Below are positions 12,122 through 23,088 of a stretch of 64,000 bases of DNA, piece after piece. The DNA is taken from positions 6,734,639 through 6,798,638 of the forward strand of contig CM026562.1 in assembly GCA_015143295.1 (NCBI GenBank), in the 5' to 3' direction. Under the pieces are notes generated by a model. The model ran no database searches. It worked only from the letters and a program-made list of their open reading frames with translations, and was not told the origin of the DNA. Positions within the stretch are counted from its first letter, which is position 1. Each line of letters begins with the position of its first letter. This stretch comes from Tetracentron sinense. Taxonomy: Eukaryota; Streptophyta; Magnoliopsida; Trochodendrales; Trochodendraceae. The position numbers and the translations under genes are program-made.

Positions 12122-12133
12122 CAATGTATCCAT

Positions 12134-12739
12134 CCCTCAACTAAGTCTACATTGCAAACATAAAGAAAGCAAATATATCAATTATCTAGTCAAAGGTTTA
12201 AATGGATATAACAAAACAACCCCAATAAAAAAAATCAATCATTTCTAATGTTTCTAATGTGATCTTAACTGATACTAATCAAATTTAATATAATCTTATA
12301 TGATTCTAATCTAATATTTTATTCAGATACTTCACTTACACATGAAGTCTCATAGTAATTGCAATTTCAGGAAATAAGAAGTAAAAGAACATAAGAACAT
12401 AACATGACTAAGAGCTTGGGCCAACCCCTATTTGATGTAGCCCAGTTCGAAGCTGAGCAAGGCCAATCTGGCCCGAATACACCCCTAACCATTCTTCTAT
12501 TATTCTGGAAACTCTTTAGCCGGCATTGAAAAGAGCATGTCCTTTGCACATAAGCAGTTCGTGGATGCATGAGTTTAGGGACTATATGTCCTCGCTGCAA
12601 GAGTGATAGACATCTTAGTCTTGGCAGAGTACCCATATGGGTAGTTGGAGCTGGACTAGGGTGGAGGAAGACCGAGTCATTCTTTTAGTAAAACTGTGTA
12701 ATGATGTAAAGCAATTGAAGCGAATCATTGGTGAATGGG
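12134..12739. other. MULE interior right of the transposase start
   Basis: This is AT-rich DNA between the transposase start and the right TIR. Leader or promoter sequence of the transposase is expected here. From 12637 a + strand open frame (MGSWSWTRVEEDRV...) runs into the right TIR to 12933. I do not recognise the protein; its TIR part is repeated, inverted, at 6355-6540. Confidence 0.45.
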
Positions 12740-13391
12740 CAGCCACAATACAATTTCTTGCTCGAGAATTCACAAGTTTTGGTGACTTGAAGAATGCATG
12801 TGCTGTTACAGGGGTAGCAATGCTACTAGCCTACCCTTTTTTTTTCATTCTAATCAGCATCCTTTATCTAAGAAAACATGTAGCAACGACCTTCTTGGTC
12901 TCTATAATATGGGGTTTGCCCCTTTTCTTTTGAATGATATCATTAACTATCAAACATTAAAAAAACAGTAGGTCGCCGAAATCCGTTAAAAAAAAGTTTT
13001 TGAGTTCGCCAGAGAGAGAAAGGGGAGGAAGAGAGAGAGAGAGGGAAGGAGGGCCACACTTGATTTTAGGGAGAGAGAAAGGGGAGGAAGAGAGAGGTAA
13101 TGAGTGCCGCACCTGGCTTTAGGGAGGCCATTGAAATCCATTGAAGAAGAGACTCTCAGTCCGCCGGAGAGAGAAAGGGGGGAGGGGAAGAGAGAGAAAG
13201 GGAAAGATGCTGAAAGAGTGTGGATACGAATGAGTTGTCACACCTAAAAATAAGGAACAAAATTTAAAAGCCTAAACTACCCTTCTATACATAAAAAAAC
13301 GTGATGTGATTATCACCATTGGATCTAGGATCTAATGGTGGTGTGTGTATGTGTACATATAGGTTTTTTTCCATATGTCTACGGATCCCTT

Positions 13392-13393
<2 letters not shown>
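12740..13393 (-). repeat. Right terminal inverted repeat of MULE
   Basis: Inverted copy of 5937-6597. The two arms share the GAATGCATGTGCTGTTA segment, the GA/CT-rich tract, the ACAACTCATTCGTATCCAC segment (as its complement) and the terminal GGATCCCTTCC. Differences are scattered, so the two TIRs have diverged since insertion. Confidence 0.85.

Positions 13394-13425
<32 letters not shown>
13394..13425. repeat. (TA)n microsatellite
   Basis: About 15 uninterrupted TA units directly between the MULE right end and the next small element. The MULE target site was probably a TA-rich tract. Confidence 0.95.
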
Positions 13426-13427
<2 letters not shown>

Positions 13428-14215
13428 AGGGATCAGGAGACATGAAAAAGAATATATATGTTCACACTTGTACACAATCATTCGATCCCAACGCTATACT
13501 GGTTAGGCTGATCAAAGCGGTTGAAGAACCCTAAACACGAAATCCCCATTTAAGGAGACCCAAGTTTCATTTCTTGCTCTACTTTCGAGAGCTTAGGCCC
13601 AAGGGGAATTCGTGAAACAACAACCGATAAAACCCAAGAGTACTGATAGAGGAAAAAAGGGGTAAATTGTATAAAAACATCTTCTGTTTCACGCATCTCT
13701 ATAAGATGCTTGGTGGAAAATAAGAATGAAACACATGCTTGTATCCTATGCAACTCATCTGGGTAAGTTAAGTTTATCGAATCCCATTTTGATGATTATG
13801 GGTTGAGATAGATGAAAAGGTTTGTAGGTCTTATGGTTTTAAGATAAGTTCGGAGTTCAAAAAACAATTCAAGATGTAGCATAAGCAAAAAACAATTCAA
13901 GATGTAGCATAAGCAAAAAACAATTCAAGATTGATGCAGACTAAAATAGAGAGTCAAAATCCTAGAAATTTAACAAATGGCAATTGAAGACCACCAAAAC
14001 CTTCAAATGAAGGAAATAGATGCGGGAGACATAAGGGACATCTCGGAAAAACAAATAAGACTGAAAAAGAAGGAGACGGTTTTGGAAAAAAAATATATTT
14101 TCCTAAATGTCCTTCCACATATAAAAGATAGTAACGGTTAGATTTGAGAATTGAATGGTTGTGCGCGTATGTGTACATATAGGTTTTTTTTTCATGTCTA
14201 CGGATCCCGTCCCTA
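13426..14215. mobile_element. Small non-autonomous MULE-related element
   Basis: The left end (AAAGGGATCAGGAGACATGA) and right end (TCATGTCTACGGATCCCGTC) are inverted and match the terminal sequence of the adjacent 7.5-kb MULE (GGATCCGTAGACATATG, ACCTATATGTACAC). The ~790-bp interior has no transposase. It contains three tandem copies of AAAAAACAATTCAAGA-type sequence at 13858-13930. Flanks are TA repeats, so the duplication cannot be read. It probably depended on a transposase of the neighbouring family. Confidence 0.65.
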
Positions 14216-14258
14216 TATATATATATGTGAGCCTAAAACTCATAAAGAATTTTCTTAT

Positions 14259-14584
14259 GAAACCAAATCCTCTACGGTTATAAACGGATTTGGGGAATCC
14301 AGTTATGCCCCTGTGGTTACCACGTCTCCCTTTTGACACCCCTTAATTGCATTTAAGATTCACCCACCCATCCTTGGTTTTTAGAAAAAAATATTAACAT
14401 GTTTATAAATATTTAAATACTTTTAATATTAAAATATTTTAAAAAAAAACAAGGATGAGTAGGTGAACCCTAGGGGTGGTGAATCTTAACCATAGTTTAG
14501 GGGTGTCAAAAGGGACATGTGGCGACCTCAGGGGCATAACCAGATTCCCCAAAATCCGGTTATAGCCATTGAGGATTTGGTTCC
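14259..14584. mobile_element. Foldback MITE with 9-bp TSD
   Basis: This 326-bp palindrome has arms reading inward from GAAACCAAATCCTC and GGAACCAAATCCTC. Flanking it are perfect 9-bp duplications TTTTCTTAT (14250-14258 and 14585-14593), as for Mutator-type elements. The core shares AAGATTCACC, CTTGGTTTTTAGAAAAAA and AAAAGGGACA with the MITE at 20251-20609, but the tips differ. No coding capacity. Confidence 0.9.
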
Positions 14585-14708
14585 TTTTCTTATTTATAAA
14601 GAACAAAACACAACAAGAGGCACACTTTGACAGACCATGACTCATGAGAACTCTTAGAAGGGTTCATTTATTGGTGGTTGAATCATAACCATCATCATCA
14701 ACAAATTA

Positions 14709-15519
14709 GATAAAAGGTCAAAAAAAAAAAAAAAAACATTCAGTTATGCCCTAATTAACAAACAATAGTAGCTCACCAAGAGTAGAGGAGTGAGAAAACA
14801 TAAAACCATTATATCTGTTACGAAAATTGAAATGCATTATATCTATTGGAGAACAAAGGGGTACATGGACACTGATAGAATGTATAAAGGGTTGTTAAAG
14901 GCATTGTATCTATTGGAGAACCAAGGGGTACATGGACGCTAATCCAATGTATAAAGGGTTGTTAAATGATAAGGCCTAAAGTAGACCCGACTCACACTTA
15001 TAAAAGTGAGGCCCTAGCCCTCGAAGGGCTTGAACTAGCTAGGTACGAGCCCTATTCTCAATGGAAAAGGCCTAAAGATGAGCAAACGAAAATTTAAGTC
15101 CATTTTTTTTTAAGTCGTATGATAAAAAGTCAAAAAAAAAAACATTCGGTTAAGCCCTAATTAACAAACAATGGTAACTCACCAAGAGTAGGGGAGTGAG
15201 AAAAATAGAAAACCATTATATCCATTACGAAAACAGAAAAGCATTATATCTATTGGAGAACCAAGGGGTACATGGACGCTGATACAATGTATATATATTG
15301 GGTTGTTAAAGGCATTATATCTATTGGAGAACCAAGGGGTACATGGACGGGTTGTTAAATGATAAGGCCTAAAGTAGACCCGACTCACACTTATAAAAGT
15401 GAGGCCCTAGCCCTCGAAGGGCTTGAACTAGCTAGGTACGAGCCCTATTCTCAATGGAAAAGGCCTAAAGATGAGCAAACGAAAATTTTAAGTCCATTTT
15501 TTTTTTAAAGTCGTATGAT
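14709..15519. repeat. Direct tandem duplication, unit about 400-412 bp
   Basis: Unit 1 (14709-15120) and unit 2 (15121-15519) share the order GATAAAA-GTCAAAA, then CCCTAATTAACAAACAAT, then CATTATATCTATTGGAGAA (itself present twice in each unit), then GTAGACCCGACTCACACT and GCCCTAGCCCTCGAAGGGC. The GCCCT...AGGGC segment is an inverted repeat. Differences are few, so the duplication is fairly recent. No gene is inside. Confidence 0.9.
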
Positions 15520-16649
15520 TAGTGACACTAACTGTCAATCTAATGTGTAATACTCATCCTTTATTTGGGCTTGGGATCGTCAATACAATGCAAAAAATAA
15601 TATGTAGGAGTTAAATTTTTTTGTCGATGGCAATCAAGCAGAGTATAAAAAAAGATATTGAGTAAAATATATTTAATATAACTATTATTCATTTATAATT
15701 AGTTTCTACTAAATAAAACTTAATTACTACCCTCCAACAAATCTAAATCTTGACAATCATAAATTAGTCAAGTGTTGTTTTCTCCGGTGCTAAATGCAGA
15801 CTCAAAAGCAACTGTTGGAACTGGAATCACTGTGCACAAAAAAAATGGAATTACTAAAATATCTCGGGCCATCATCAATAAAAATTGAATCATTTGTTGA
15901 ATTGAATTTTCAGTGAAGCAATATATCAAATTTTAGATTTATCAATTAGTTCTTCTAAATACCTATTTAATTTTTATTTCCATTTTACATTGGTAGTTTA
16001 ACTCATTTCTTCTTCAAAAATCATTTTCATCATTTTGTTTAAACTTGTCGCAATAATGTTTTCCACGCTTGACTTTTGTTAAGGGGTACCAAAATACTCC
16101 TAATAAAGATTTCTAATAGCTTGACCCTTACACATATTTACTATCTCATTTTTTATTTACAATTTTCTTAGAATATATTCTAAGTATAACTGCCTAAAAT
16201 GAGAATTAAAGATTATGTAAATTTTGAAAACTAGATTATAATTATGTCACCCCAATCAAACTAAGATATTCTAACAAGACAAGAATACTTATTTATATTA
16301 TACTAATCTAATTAGCTAATCCACCACAAAAATCAAGTGAAAAACGAGTATGTGAGCTAGAGGTGAGACTTGAGAGATGAGAGAGCTCTTATCTTACAGA
16401 ACTCTAACTTGTGAGAGAGAGGCGTGGTTTGAGAGTATGAGAGATGAGGGAAAAGCCAAGAACTTTAACTTGTGACTTGAGAGAGAGAGAGAGAGAGGAA
16501 TGGGGTTAATGGGTTAGGTTAGTAATAAGCTTGAAGATATTTTTATAAAGAAATTAGTGAAAATTACTCTTATACACCAACTTTTGTACCATTGAACTTG
16601 AGTTTTAGAGACTTGAGCAAGGAACAATACACCCTATTATATTTATATA
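15520..16649. other. AT-rich intergenic DNA, no gene
   Basis: No open frame or structured element was recognised. A GAGAGAGA tract lies at about 16480-16500. Confidence 0.5.
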
Positions 16650-16654
16650 TATTA

Positions 16655-18808
16655 TGTTAGACATATATGCCCTCGAAAGCCAATAAGAGACTTTTCTATG
16701 TTGATTAGACAAACATCATATTCACACAACCAACTATAATGGATATTTATATTAATTACTGTCTCATTTGATGATGACATAAAGTTCCATAGGTAATATT
16801 GTAGGAAAATCATGCAAAGGTTACAAGGAGATATGATTTTCCAGTTCCTTGTAAACCTAATATTGTTCAAAGCCTCTAGAGTACTGGTTGGGCGTCATAC
16901 TTCATCATGACTTGCACATGTGTAGTTCTATAAGATAGTGTGATGAATCTCATTCACAGAGAGTGTTGACTATTGACTAACAGGTGAGTATATGTAGCAA
17001 GTACATAATACTGAATGGGTCACTAATGGATACCCTATGGAATACATTGTCAGATTGTATTAGGGTTATCCATTCGAAAAATTGTCCTTAGACCTGAGAG
17101 GTTAACATCTTCTCAAACATCTGTCTATATGGCTTTGATGTGTCAATCAGCAATGTCCAATACACAAGACTAACTCCGGGTATATTAGGTGATGTACACA
17201 ATGTTTGGAGAAGTGTGTAAACACTCAATAAGGAATCAATTACTCCTTAATTGGAGACAATGATATCAAAGTGATACTTGTTGAACTGAACTGTTAAATC
17301 CAGTACTGATGCTTTTCGGTAAAATGGTCTTTATCGAAGTTGATATTTTCAATATGAAAAAGTATATATATATATGTCACTTCTTTTCTTATGTTTCTTC
17401 AAAAGTGTTTTAGAGGTTCAGATAAAAGTATTAATGAGAAAGAGTTTTATTCATAAGCTAGGGACTAGACAGTGGAATTGTTCCAATCCCGGAAGCTTAC
17501 AAGTGATATCGGAATGTGGAATGATTTATTTGTAAGTAAATTGTGAGATAGTACTTACAAGAAAGTCTCTAATTTCTGGAGGTTAGTCACATTGTGTTAA
17601 TGAACATTATTGTGATTGGTGGAAGTCCAGGGACATAGATAAGATTCTATGATCCTAATGGAGTTTTAGGAAAGTGTTTCTTAGTAACAATGCTTCAACC
17701 ATAAAGGTGAAATACTTGGTCCCACAACTGGAAATAGGAGATCCCTTTAGATCCCACACACTAGGACCTTCTTAAAGTTTTTAATTTAATTATCAATTGA
17801 ATTAATTAATTTTTCTAAGTATTCACTATATGGTATAGTGAAGCTCTAAAAGGTAAAATTACATTGGATGTGATAAACCAAATGAATAGGGCTCATTGGG
17901 GATTTTGATAAAAGATCAAAAGTGACCTTTAGGGTTTTGGAAACCCTAAGGGGAGTATGGAAGTGGGGCCCACCTAGGGTGGGATGCCCACTTCAAGAGG
18001 AAACCTTAATTAATTAGTTCCTAATTAATTAACTCCTTATTGGATAAGGTTAGTTAGTTAGTTAGTTACTAATTAAAGATTCTCTAATTGTTAGAGATTC
18101 CATTAGTTAGTTACTAATTCAAGATTTCTTATTGGATAAGGATAAGATTAGTTAGTTACTAATGGATAAGGTTAGTTTCTTTTAAGATTAATCCTAATTT
18201 GATTAGGATAATAATCATTAAAGAAACAATTGAGGAATCCTAATTGGATTAGGATAAGGTTGGGGTGTTGTAATTGGATTACAATTCAAGCAACCAAGAA
18301 GAGCCTATAAAAAAGAGTGGACGCCCATCCCTTGGGTAGATGATTCTCCACATTTTTTTTCTCCTCTTTCTCCTCTCCCCTAATCTCCCGCCCACCTCTC
18401 TCTCCCTTTGAGGGTGTACGGCCATCTCTCTCCTATTATTTTTCTTAGTTTGTTTTGGTCTTGAAGAAGATCAAGAACAAATCAAGATTGATTATTGATT
18501 GATCAAGAAAGGTTCTTGGATCAAAGAAAAGATTAAAGAGCTGAAATTTGGAAGAGCCATTAGCTTCAATTAGAGAAAGCTTTAAATGAAAAAGAAGGTT
18601 CGTGTGGATCGCGAAGGAAACTTGACACTTGTGAAGTTTTGTGAGTATTATTCTAACGTGGATTTGACTTAACAATTTCAAAGTCGCAAAAGTTAATGTT
18701 ATTTCAACCTTTATTGAATAAAATCAATTAGAATCTTAGTCAGATCTTGGGATTCGATGTATGCCACCCCCCGAAATGTTTTTCTAAATTAAAAGAGGCA
18801 TACTTTCA
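16655..18808 (+). mobile_element. Solo LTR, probably Ty1/copia (Angela-like)
   Basis: The 2,154-bp segment begins TGTTAGACATATATGCCCT and ends GGCATACTTTCA, with perfect 5-bp duplications TATTA (16650-16654 and 18809-18813). The start resembles TGTTGGAATTATGCCCT of BARE/Angela copia LTRs, and the length fits that lineage. No internal coding region is present. A CCTATAAAAAAGAG box at about 18304 could be the LTR promoter. TTAGTTAG repeats occur near 18050-18170. Confidence 0.8.
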
Positions 18809-18825
18809 TATTATAATTATAATAT

Positions 18826-20240
18826 ACTAGTAGAGAGCCCGTGTTAGGCACGAGTGAATAAAAAATTAAAAAATCTCTACACACTCTCACAATCCCTTAA
18901 AATCTGTCTCAAGAATTAATACATCTCTTCTCTCTTATCACATTCTTTTAAGATTCTTCCAATGAATCAATATGTCTCTACATTTTCTCTTTATCCCTCT
19001 TATCTCTTAAGATTCTTCCAAGGATTGGAGTTGAACGATGAGGATTAAAGAGAAAATCCACATGACATGGATTGGAGTTTGGGGGGGGGGGGATCAAAAG
19101 TAGACTTTTATCATCACAATCCCCTAAAATCTCTCTCCCCTAAAATTTAGTATTCCAAAGATTGGAGTTGAACGGTGATGATTAAAGAGAAAAGCCACAT
19201 AACATCTTTAGAATAGAACTAATAAGATTGGAGGGATTGGAGTTTGGGGATCAAAGGTAGACTCTTATTTCTTTATATTATAGTACTAGTCGAGACCCCG
19301 AGCAATGCATGGGTAATAATTTAAGAATATTTAAAATTAAATAATTTTATTTATTTATTTCAATATTAAGTAATATATTTTAAAAATATTTAATAAATTT
19401 GATCTTTAATAATATAATTTTATTTTTATTTGATAGACATAATTATTTGTATCAATTAACTAATTTTATAATAATAATTCATTATTATTTCTTTAATATT
19501 TAATAGAAAATCTTTAAGTCTCTTAGTATTAAGCTTAAATTAATACACCCAAGAGTTGGAGATAAGAGATGACTCTAGGATGAGATAGTGGGTCCCATGC
19601 AAACCTACTTGCAAGAGTTAGAGATAAGAGATAACTTAGGCCAAGACCGTAGAGATGAAAATATTCTAGTCTAATGGGGATGTGGAAAGTCTCTAAAGTA
19701 GAACAAGCCTTTCAGCAAAAAGAAGTTGAAGAAATATAGGCAGAAAGCTAAGAGAAATATTTCAGACCCTTCAAAAGAAAGAAATATAACTTTCGAAAGT
19801 CTAAGACCTTTAAGGAGCTAGGAAGAAAAAAGACAAGAAGTTTCATAAGAAGTTATTTAAGACTCTACAATAGTGGAGATAAAGAGGGCTTTAGGATGAG
19901 ATAATGGGTCTCATACTTGAATGGTGGAGATTAAAGAGAAAAGTCACATGCCATCTTTAAAATAGAACTTACAAGATTGAAGGAATTGGAGTTTGGAGAG
20001 AAAATAGAGAAAGTCTTATTTCTTAATAGTATAAGTAGTAGATAGATTAAATGAGTAAAGGCCAAGGAAAATATGACCAAGGTAGTGCCTAGGTCTTACT
20101 AGGTGCAACCTTAAGTCAAAAAGCCTTTCAAAATTAGGTCCGGCCTGCTCTGCCCTTGAGTCTTAGGGATAAATGATCTCTATTTTGCACGACACCCTCA
20201 TCAGAGGGCCGGATTGATAGACTTAGGCGGATTAGGGGTG
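18826..20240. repeat. Repeat-rich segment with recurrent ~90-bp blocks
   Basis: A block beginning GATTGGAGTTGAACG and running through GATTAAAGAGAAA, CCACAT and GGATTGGAGTTTGG occurs near 19023, 19157 and, more diverged, 19920. Phrases ACTAGTAGAGAGCCCGTG (18828) and ACTAGTCGAGACCCCGAG (19287) look like related element ends. A run of 12 G lies at about 19081. No coding region was seen. Confidence 0.6.
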
Positions 20241-20250
20241 CGTGAAAGAG

Positions 20251-20609
20251 GAGATCGAATCACAACCAATCGCTATTGAACTTAGGGAGAGTTTAATCGC
20301 ATCCATAAGTCAACATGTGTACTGTCAACTCTTATATTCACCGTGTTTAAGATTTATTAACCCTTAGGGTTCAACAATCTAACCTTGGTTTTTAGAAAAA
20401 AAAAATTAACCTTAAGGGTTAAAAGTTCTTAACCAGAGTTAAATATATTTCAAGTATTTTTTTTCTAAAAACTAAGGTTAGACTATTGAATCCTAAGGAT
20501 TAGTGAATTTTAACTACAAACAACTGGGGTTAAGAGGGACACATGTTGACCCGTGGATGCGATTGAACTCTCCCCTAGTTCAATCGCGATTGGGCTGTGA
20601 TTCGATCTC
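20251..20609. mobile_element. Foldback MULE-type MITE next to SEC62
   Basis: This 359-bp palindrome starts GAGATCGAATCACA and ends TGTGATTCGATCTC. The arms pair over most of the element (ATCGCATCC, TCAACATGTGT, then CTAACCTTGGTTTTTAG). It is flanked by perfect 9-bp duplications GTGAAAGAG (20242-20250 and 20610-20618). The long duplication and palindromic form point to a Mutator-type MITE. It ends 138 bp before the SEC62 start codon, so it lies in the promoter or 5' leader. Confidence 0.93.
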
Positions 20610-20618
20610 GTGAAAGAG

Positions 20619-20747
20619 TGCTGTTACCTTCTCTTTCTCTCTCTACCCAAAAAAAAAAAAAAAAAAAAAAAAAAACCCTTTTTGTTTTGTTTGGGTTCAA
20701 AAGTGTTATTATATATTTTAACACAACGAAGAGAGCGAGAGAGAGAT
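20619..20747 (+). promoter_or_regulatory. Proximal promoter / 5' leader of SEC62
   Basis: Between the MITE and the start codon are a CT-rich tract (20628-20645), an A-run of about 26 bases, a TTATATATTTTAA box (20708-20720) and a GAGAGCGAGAGAGAG tract directly before ATG. CT/GA-rich sequence is common in plant core promoters and 5' leaders. The exact transcription start cannot be read from the sequence. Confidence 0.55.
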
Positions 20748-20843
20748 ATGACGAAATCCGGGGCAGAGAAAAAAAGGGCTCGACGAGCGGTAACATCTGC
20801 TCAAAATGGAAGCAGAGATCCCAACAACGATACCCCACCTAGG
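20748..20843 (+). CDS. SEC62: SEC62 exon 1
   Basis: It encodes residues 1-32 (MTKSGAEKKRARRAV ... NNDTPPR), the basic N-terminal tail typical of plant Sec62. The ATG at 20748 matches the usual start. The donor is AGG|GTTTGT and the exon ends in phase 0. Confidence 0.9.
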
Positions 20844-22584
20844 GTTTGTTCTCTCTCTCTCTCTTGGTCTCTCTTTTTTGATACAGGGTTTATGCATTTT
20901 GTTTTTGAGCGAGATCCTCTGTAATGGTGGAGTTGAAGCGATCTTCTCTTCTCGGAGAACTTTGATTGCTATTTCATGCAACAGTTTTCGTGAAAGGCTA
21001 GCCTTAGTTCGTACTGATCTTTGATGAGTATGAAGTTTTAGTTTTCTTTGAGGAGTGAATGATAATTGCAGATCATCTTTGCATTTGATGATCACGTTTG
21101 TGATAAAGATGCATTTTTTTCTTGTATGTGATCGGTCGATTTCAGTGCCTTTAGGGTTTTTAGGATTCTTATTTTCTCTCATTTTTTTTAATTCAATTTT
21201 AAAATCATAGTTATATTATTTAAGCACTTATTGTGGGAATGATTCAAGAGTTATGCATAAAAAACCTTCGATTGGCAGAAAGATGACATTTTTTTACTGT
21301 CTTGATAGACAAAGGAATTGTTTGGATTGTTCACGGTGGAAATGTCAATGGAATTGATGAAGAAGATTATGAATAGAAACTGCATTCAAGTGAAATTGAG
21401 TGTTGTGCTTGAAGGTGGTTGTTGTTGGGAAATACTATGAGGAAATAGTGCAACACTTCTTATGGGAGTTGAAATTTTTGCTTTTAATTATTAAGATTAA
21501 TACTACTTGTTGAGTCTAATTCTTAAAGAACAAGAGATGGAGTCCAAGGCTGCAAAGGAGGTGCAATATGCCCATCAATTCCTACTATGAGGAAGTGCTT
21601 GACCTGTCTCATGTCTTTGCATTTGTCACGCTTGAATGGGTATCTAGAGGTGGATTATTTACTTGGAATTTCTACAGATCTTTATGTTTATAATTGTTCG
21701 GCATTGTGTCCTTGCAGTCTTATGTCTGTCAGATCAGCTCAATGAGTGCATCCTATGCATGTTTACCCCTAATAGTTGGACTCCTTATCAGGAATAAATA
21801 TAATTTTAATTTGATGTAATTGAGTTTTCAATTTGCAATTAAGAATTTTAGGAGGACTGCAACTGCTACACTTATCTACTTGGTGTATATTACTGATTTA
21901 GGATTAACCTTGGGGTAATTAAGGAATCACCTATTTGTAACCAGTTGACCATGAATAAAGGTCTCTCATTTCCACAAGGTTTAGATTGAAATTGCTGGAC
22001 ATTGAAAAAAAATTAAATTTTACTGGATAAATCTCACATTGATAAAACATTTTCCATTTAAGGGAAAAATGGGTGCAAGTCCCCGTGGTTGCATCTTCAC
22101 GTTTGATCCCATGGATGAGCCGCATGTTCAATAGGCAATGAATAGAAATTCCATTACTAGCACCTATCTAGAGACACAAATCTACTATTGGAAATTTCCA
22201 ACTTGTACTTGATGCTCAATCAAAGGCCTACATAAGTCGGATCTTACATCTAATGCTTACAAACAATATAGGACTAAACTGAAGGCATTGCTGCCTTTGT
22301 TGTAGGGATGTTGAGAATCCTCTTGGTTGGAGATGGTAGTTATCAACTCTCTCCTCTTCTAGGCAGCTAGATGGTGAGCTTTCTATTATTCTATAGCTTC
22401 TTATGTATTTAAGGAATGAGTGGGAGTTGGGACTATATATATATATATATAGGGTCTCAGAATCCTAACCCATCAAGACTTTGGTTTCATACAATTAACG
22501 GTGATTATGCCACTTAACTTGATTTGTTAATACGTATTTAGGGTGTGCCAAGTCCACCAAATGATCACCTAGCCTAATTTGGAC

Positions 22585-23080
22585 CAATGTTTTAAAATGT
22601 TAAGGCGTGAAGCGAGGCGTTAGGACCTCAAGATGCGTGAGGTGTAAGCCTCGAGGCTTGAAGCGTAAGCCTCACAAGTCACAAGATAGCTTCATGCTCT
22701 CTCATTTTAACAAATAAATATAATATAAGAAAAATAGCAAAAAGATTCAAGAAGTTGATGAAAAATTATAGTGTATATATATATATTTGTATTTGTATAT
22801 ATTGTGTGTGTTCATGTGGGTGCACACGTACACATAAGAAATTCTATATAAATTAGTTAAAACAAATAACAAATTTTAGAAAAAAAAAACGATATTTAAG
22901 TCTCAGTTCCTAATTTTAGTTAATGTATATGACGTATATAGACATAAAGCAAGCTTCAAGACATGAGGCGTGTGCCTCATGGGGTTTTAAGTCTCAAGGT
23001 TAAGCCTCAAGGTGTTTTCCTTTAGCTTTGCCCCGAGGCGAGCCTCGTGGCATAAGCCTCACACGCTTTTTAAAACACTG
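22585..23080. mobile_element. hAT-type MITE
   Basis: A 496-bp element with inverted ends CAATGTTTTAAAA and CAGTGTTTTAAAA (read inward), flanked by perfect 8-bp duplications ATTTGGAC (22577-22584 and 23081-23088). Eight-bp duplications and CA..TG tips fit hAT. Subterminal DNA repeats AAGCCTC/GAGGCTT and GCGAGGC motifs, likely transposase-binding sites of the family. No coding capacity. Related half-copies lie at 41898-42115. Confidence 0.92.
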
Positions 23081-23088
23081 ATTTGGAC

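Larger units (their letters stand above)
7503..12133 (-). pseudogene. FAR1/FHY3-type MULE transposase, broken and split by a solo LTR
   Basis: Read leftward from an ATG at 12131-12133 (MDT) the frame reaches the solo LTR after three codons and resumes at 9954 as LIDESCMILGKGDK. Then come the FAR1 DNA-binding region (YVGMIFHFIEEVKKYYEDYG, later KYGCMANMRIMN and NHKF-type text; 9990-9480), the MULE catalytic region (VTFDTTYRTNKY, SIITNQDLAMGAAI, CLWHILKKF; about 9200-8720), the SWIM zinc finger (CGCQHFEFTGILCRHILKVF; about 8250) and a C-terminal zinc knuckle (LCNGLGHDKRICP; about 7690). Acidic residues of the catalytic region are visible, but stops at about 9680, 9287, 9060 and 9020 and a frame change near 9520 break the ORF. 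Such proteins cut and join MULE ends; domesticated relatives are light-signalling transcription factors. The location between TIRs marks this one as transposase. Confidence 0.85.
5937..13393 (-). mobile_element. Mutator-like element (MULE) with long TIRs, FAR1-type transposase and captured PPR fragment
   Basis: The two ends read inward as GGAAGGGATCCGTAGACATA and are inverted copies over about 655 bp. Between them lie a decayed FAR1/MULE transposase on the - strand, a PPR fragment on the + strand next to the left TIR, and a solo LTR that entered later (9960-12121). Mutator-like elements make 8-11 bp target duplications. Here the flanks are AT repeats (5928-5936 ATTTATATG, 13394-13402 ATATATATA; 7 of 9 match), so the duplication is only weakly supported. 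Without the solo LTR the element is about 5.3 kb. Long TIRs plus a host gene piece are what is known for gene-capturing MULEs. The transposase frame is broken, so this copy is not autonomous now. Confidence 0.8.

Noticed and set aside
20646-20674. Poly(A) run as the tail of a retroposed gene
   Set aside because: It lies upstream of SEC62 exon 1, and the gene has introns; a simple A-run in the leader is enough to explain it.
20610-20924. Longer Sec62 N-terminus through the A-run (Lys-rich)
   Set aside because: The upstream part begins at a non-ATG codon in the MITE duplication and runs through simple repeats; the ATG at 20748 gives the usual plant Sec62 start.
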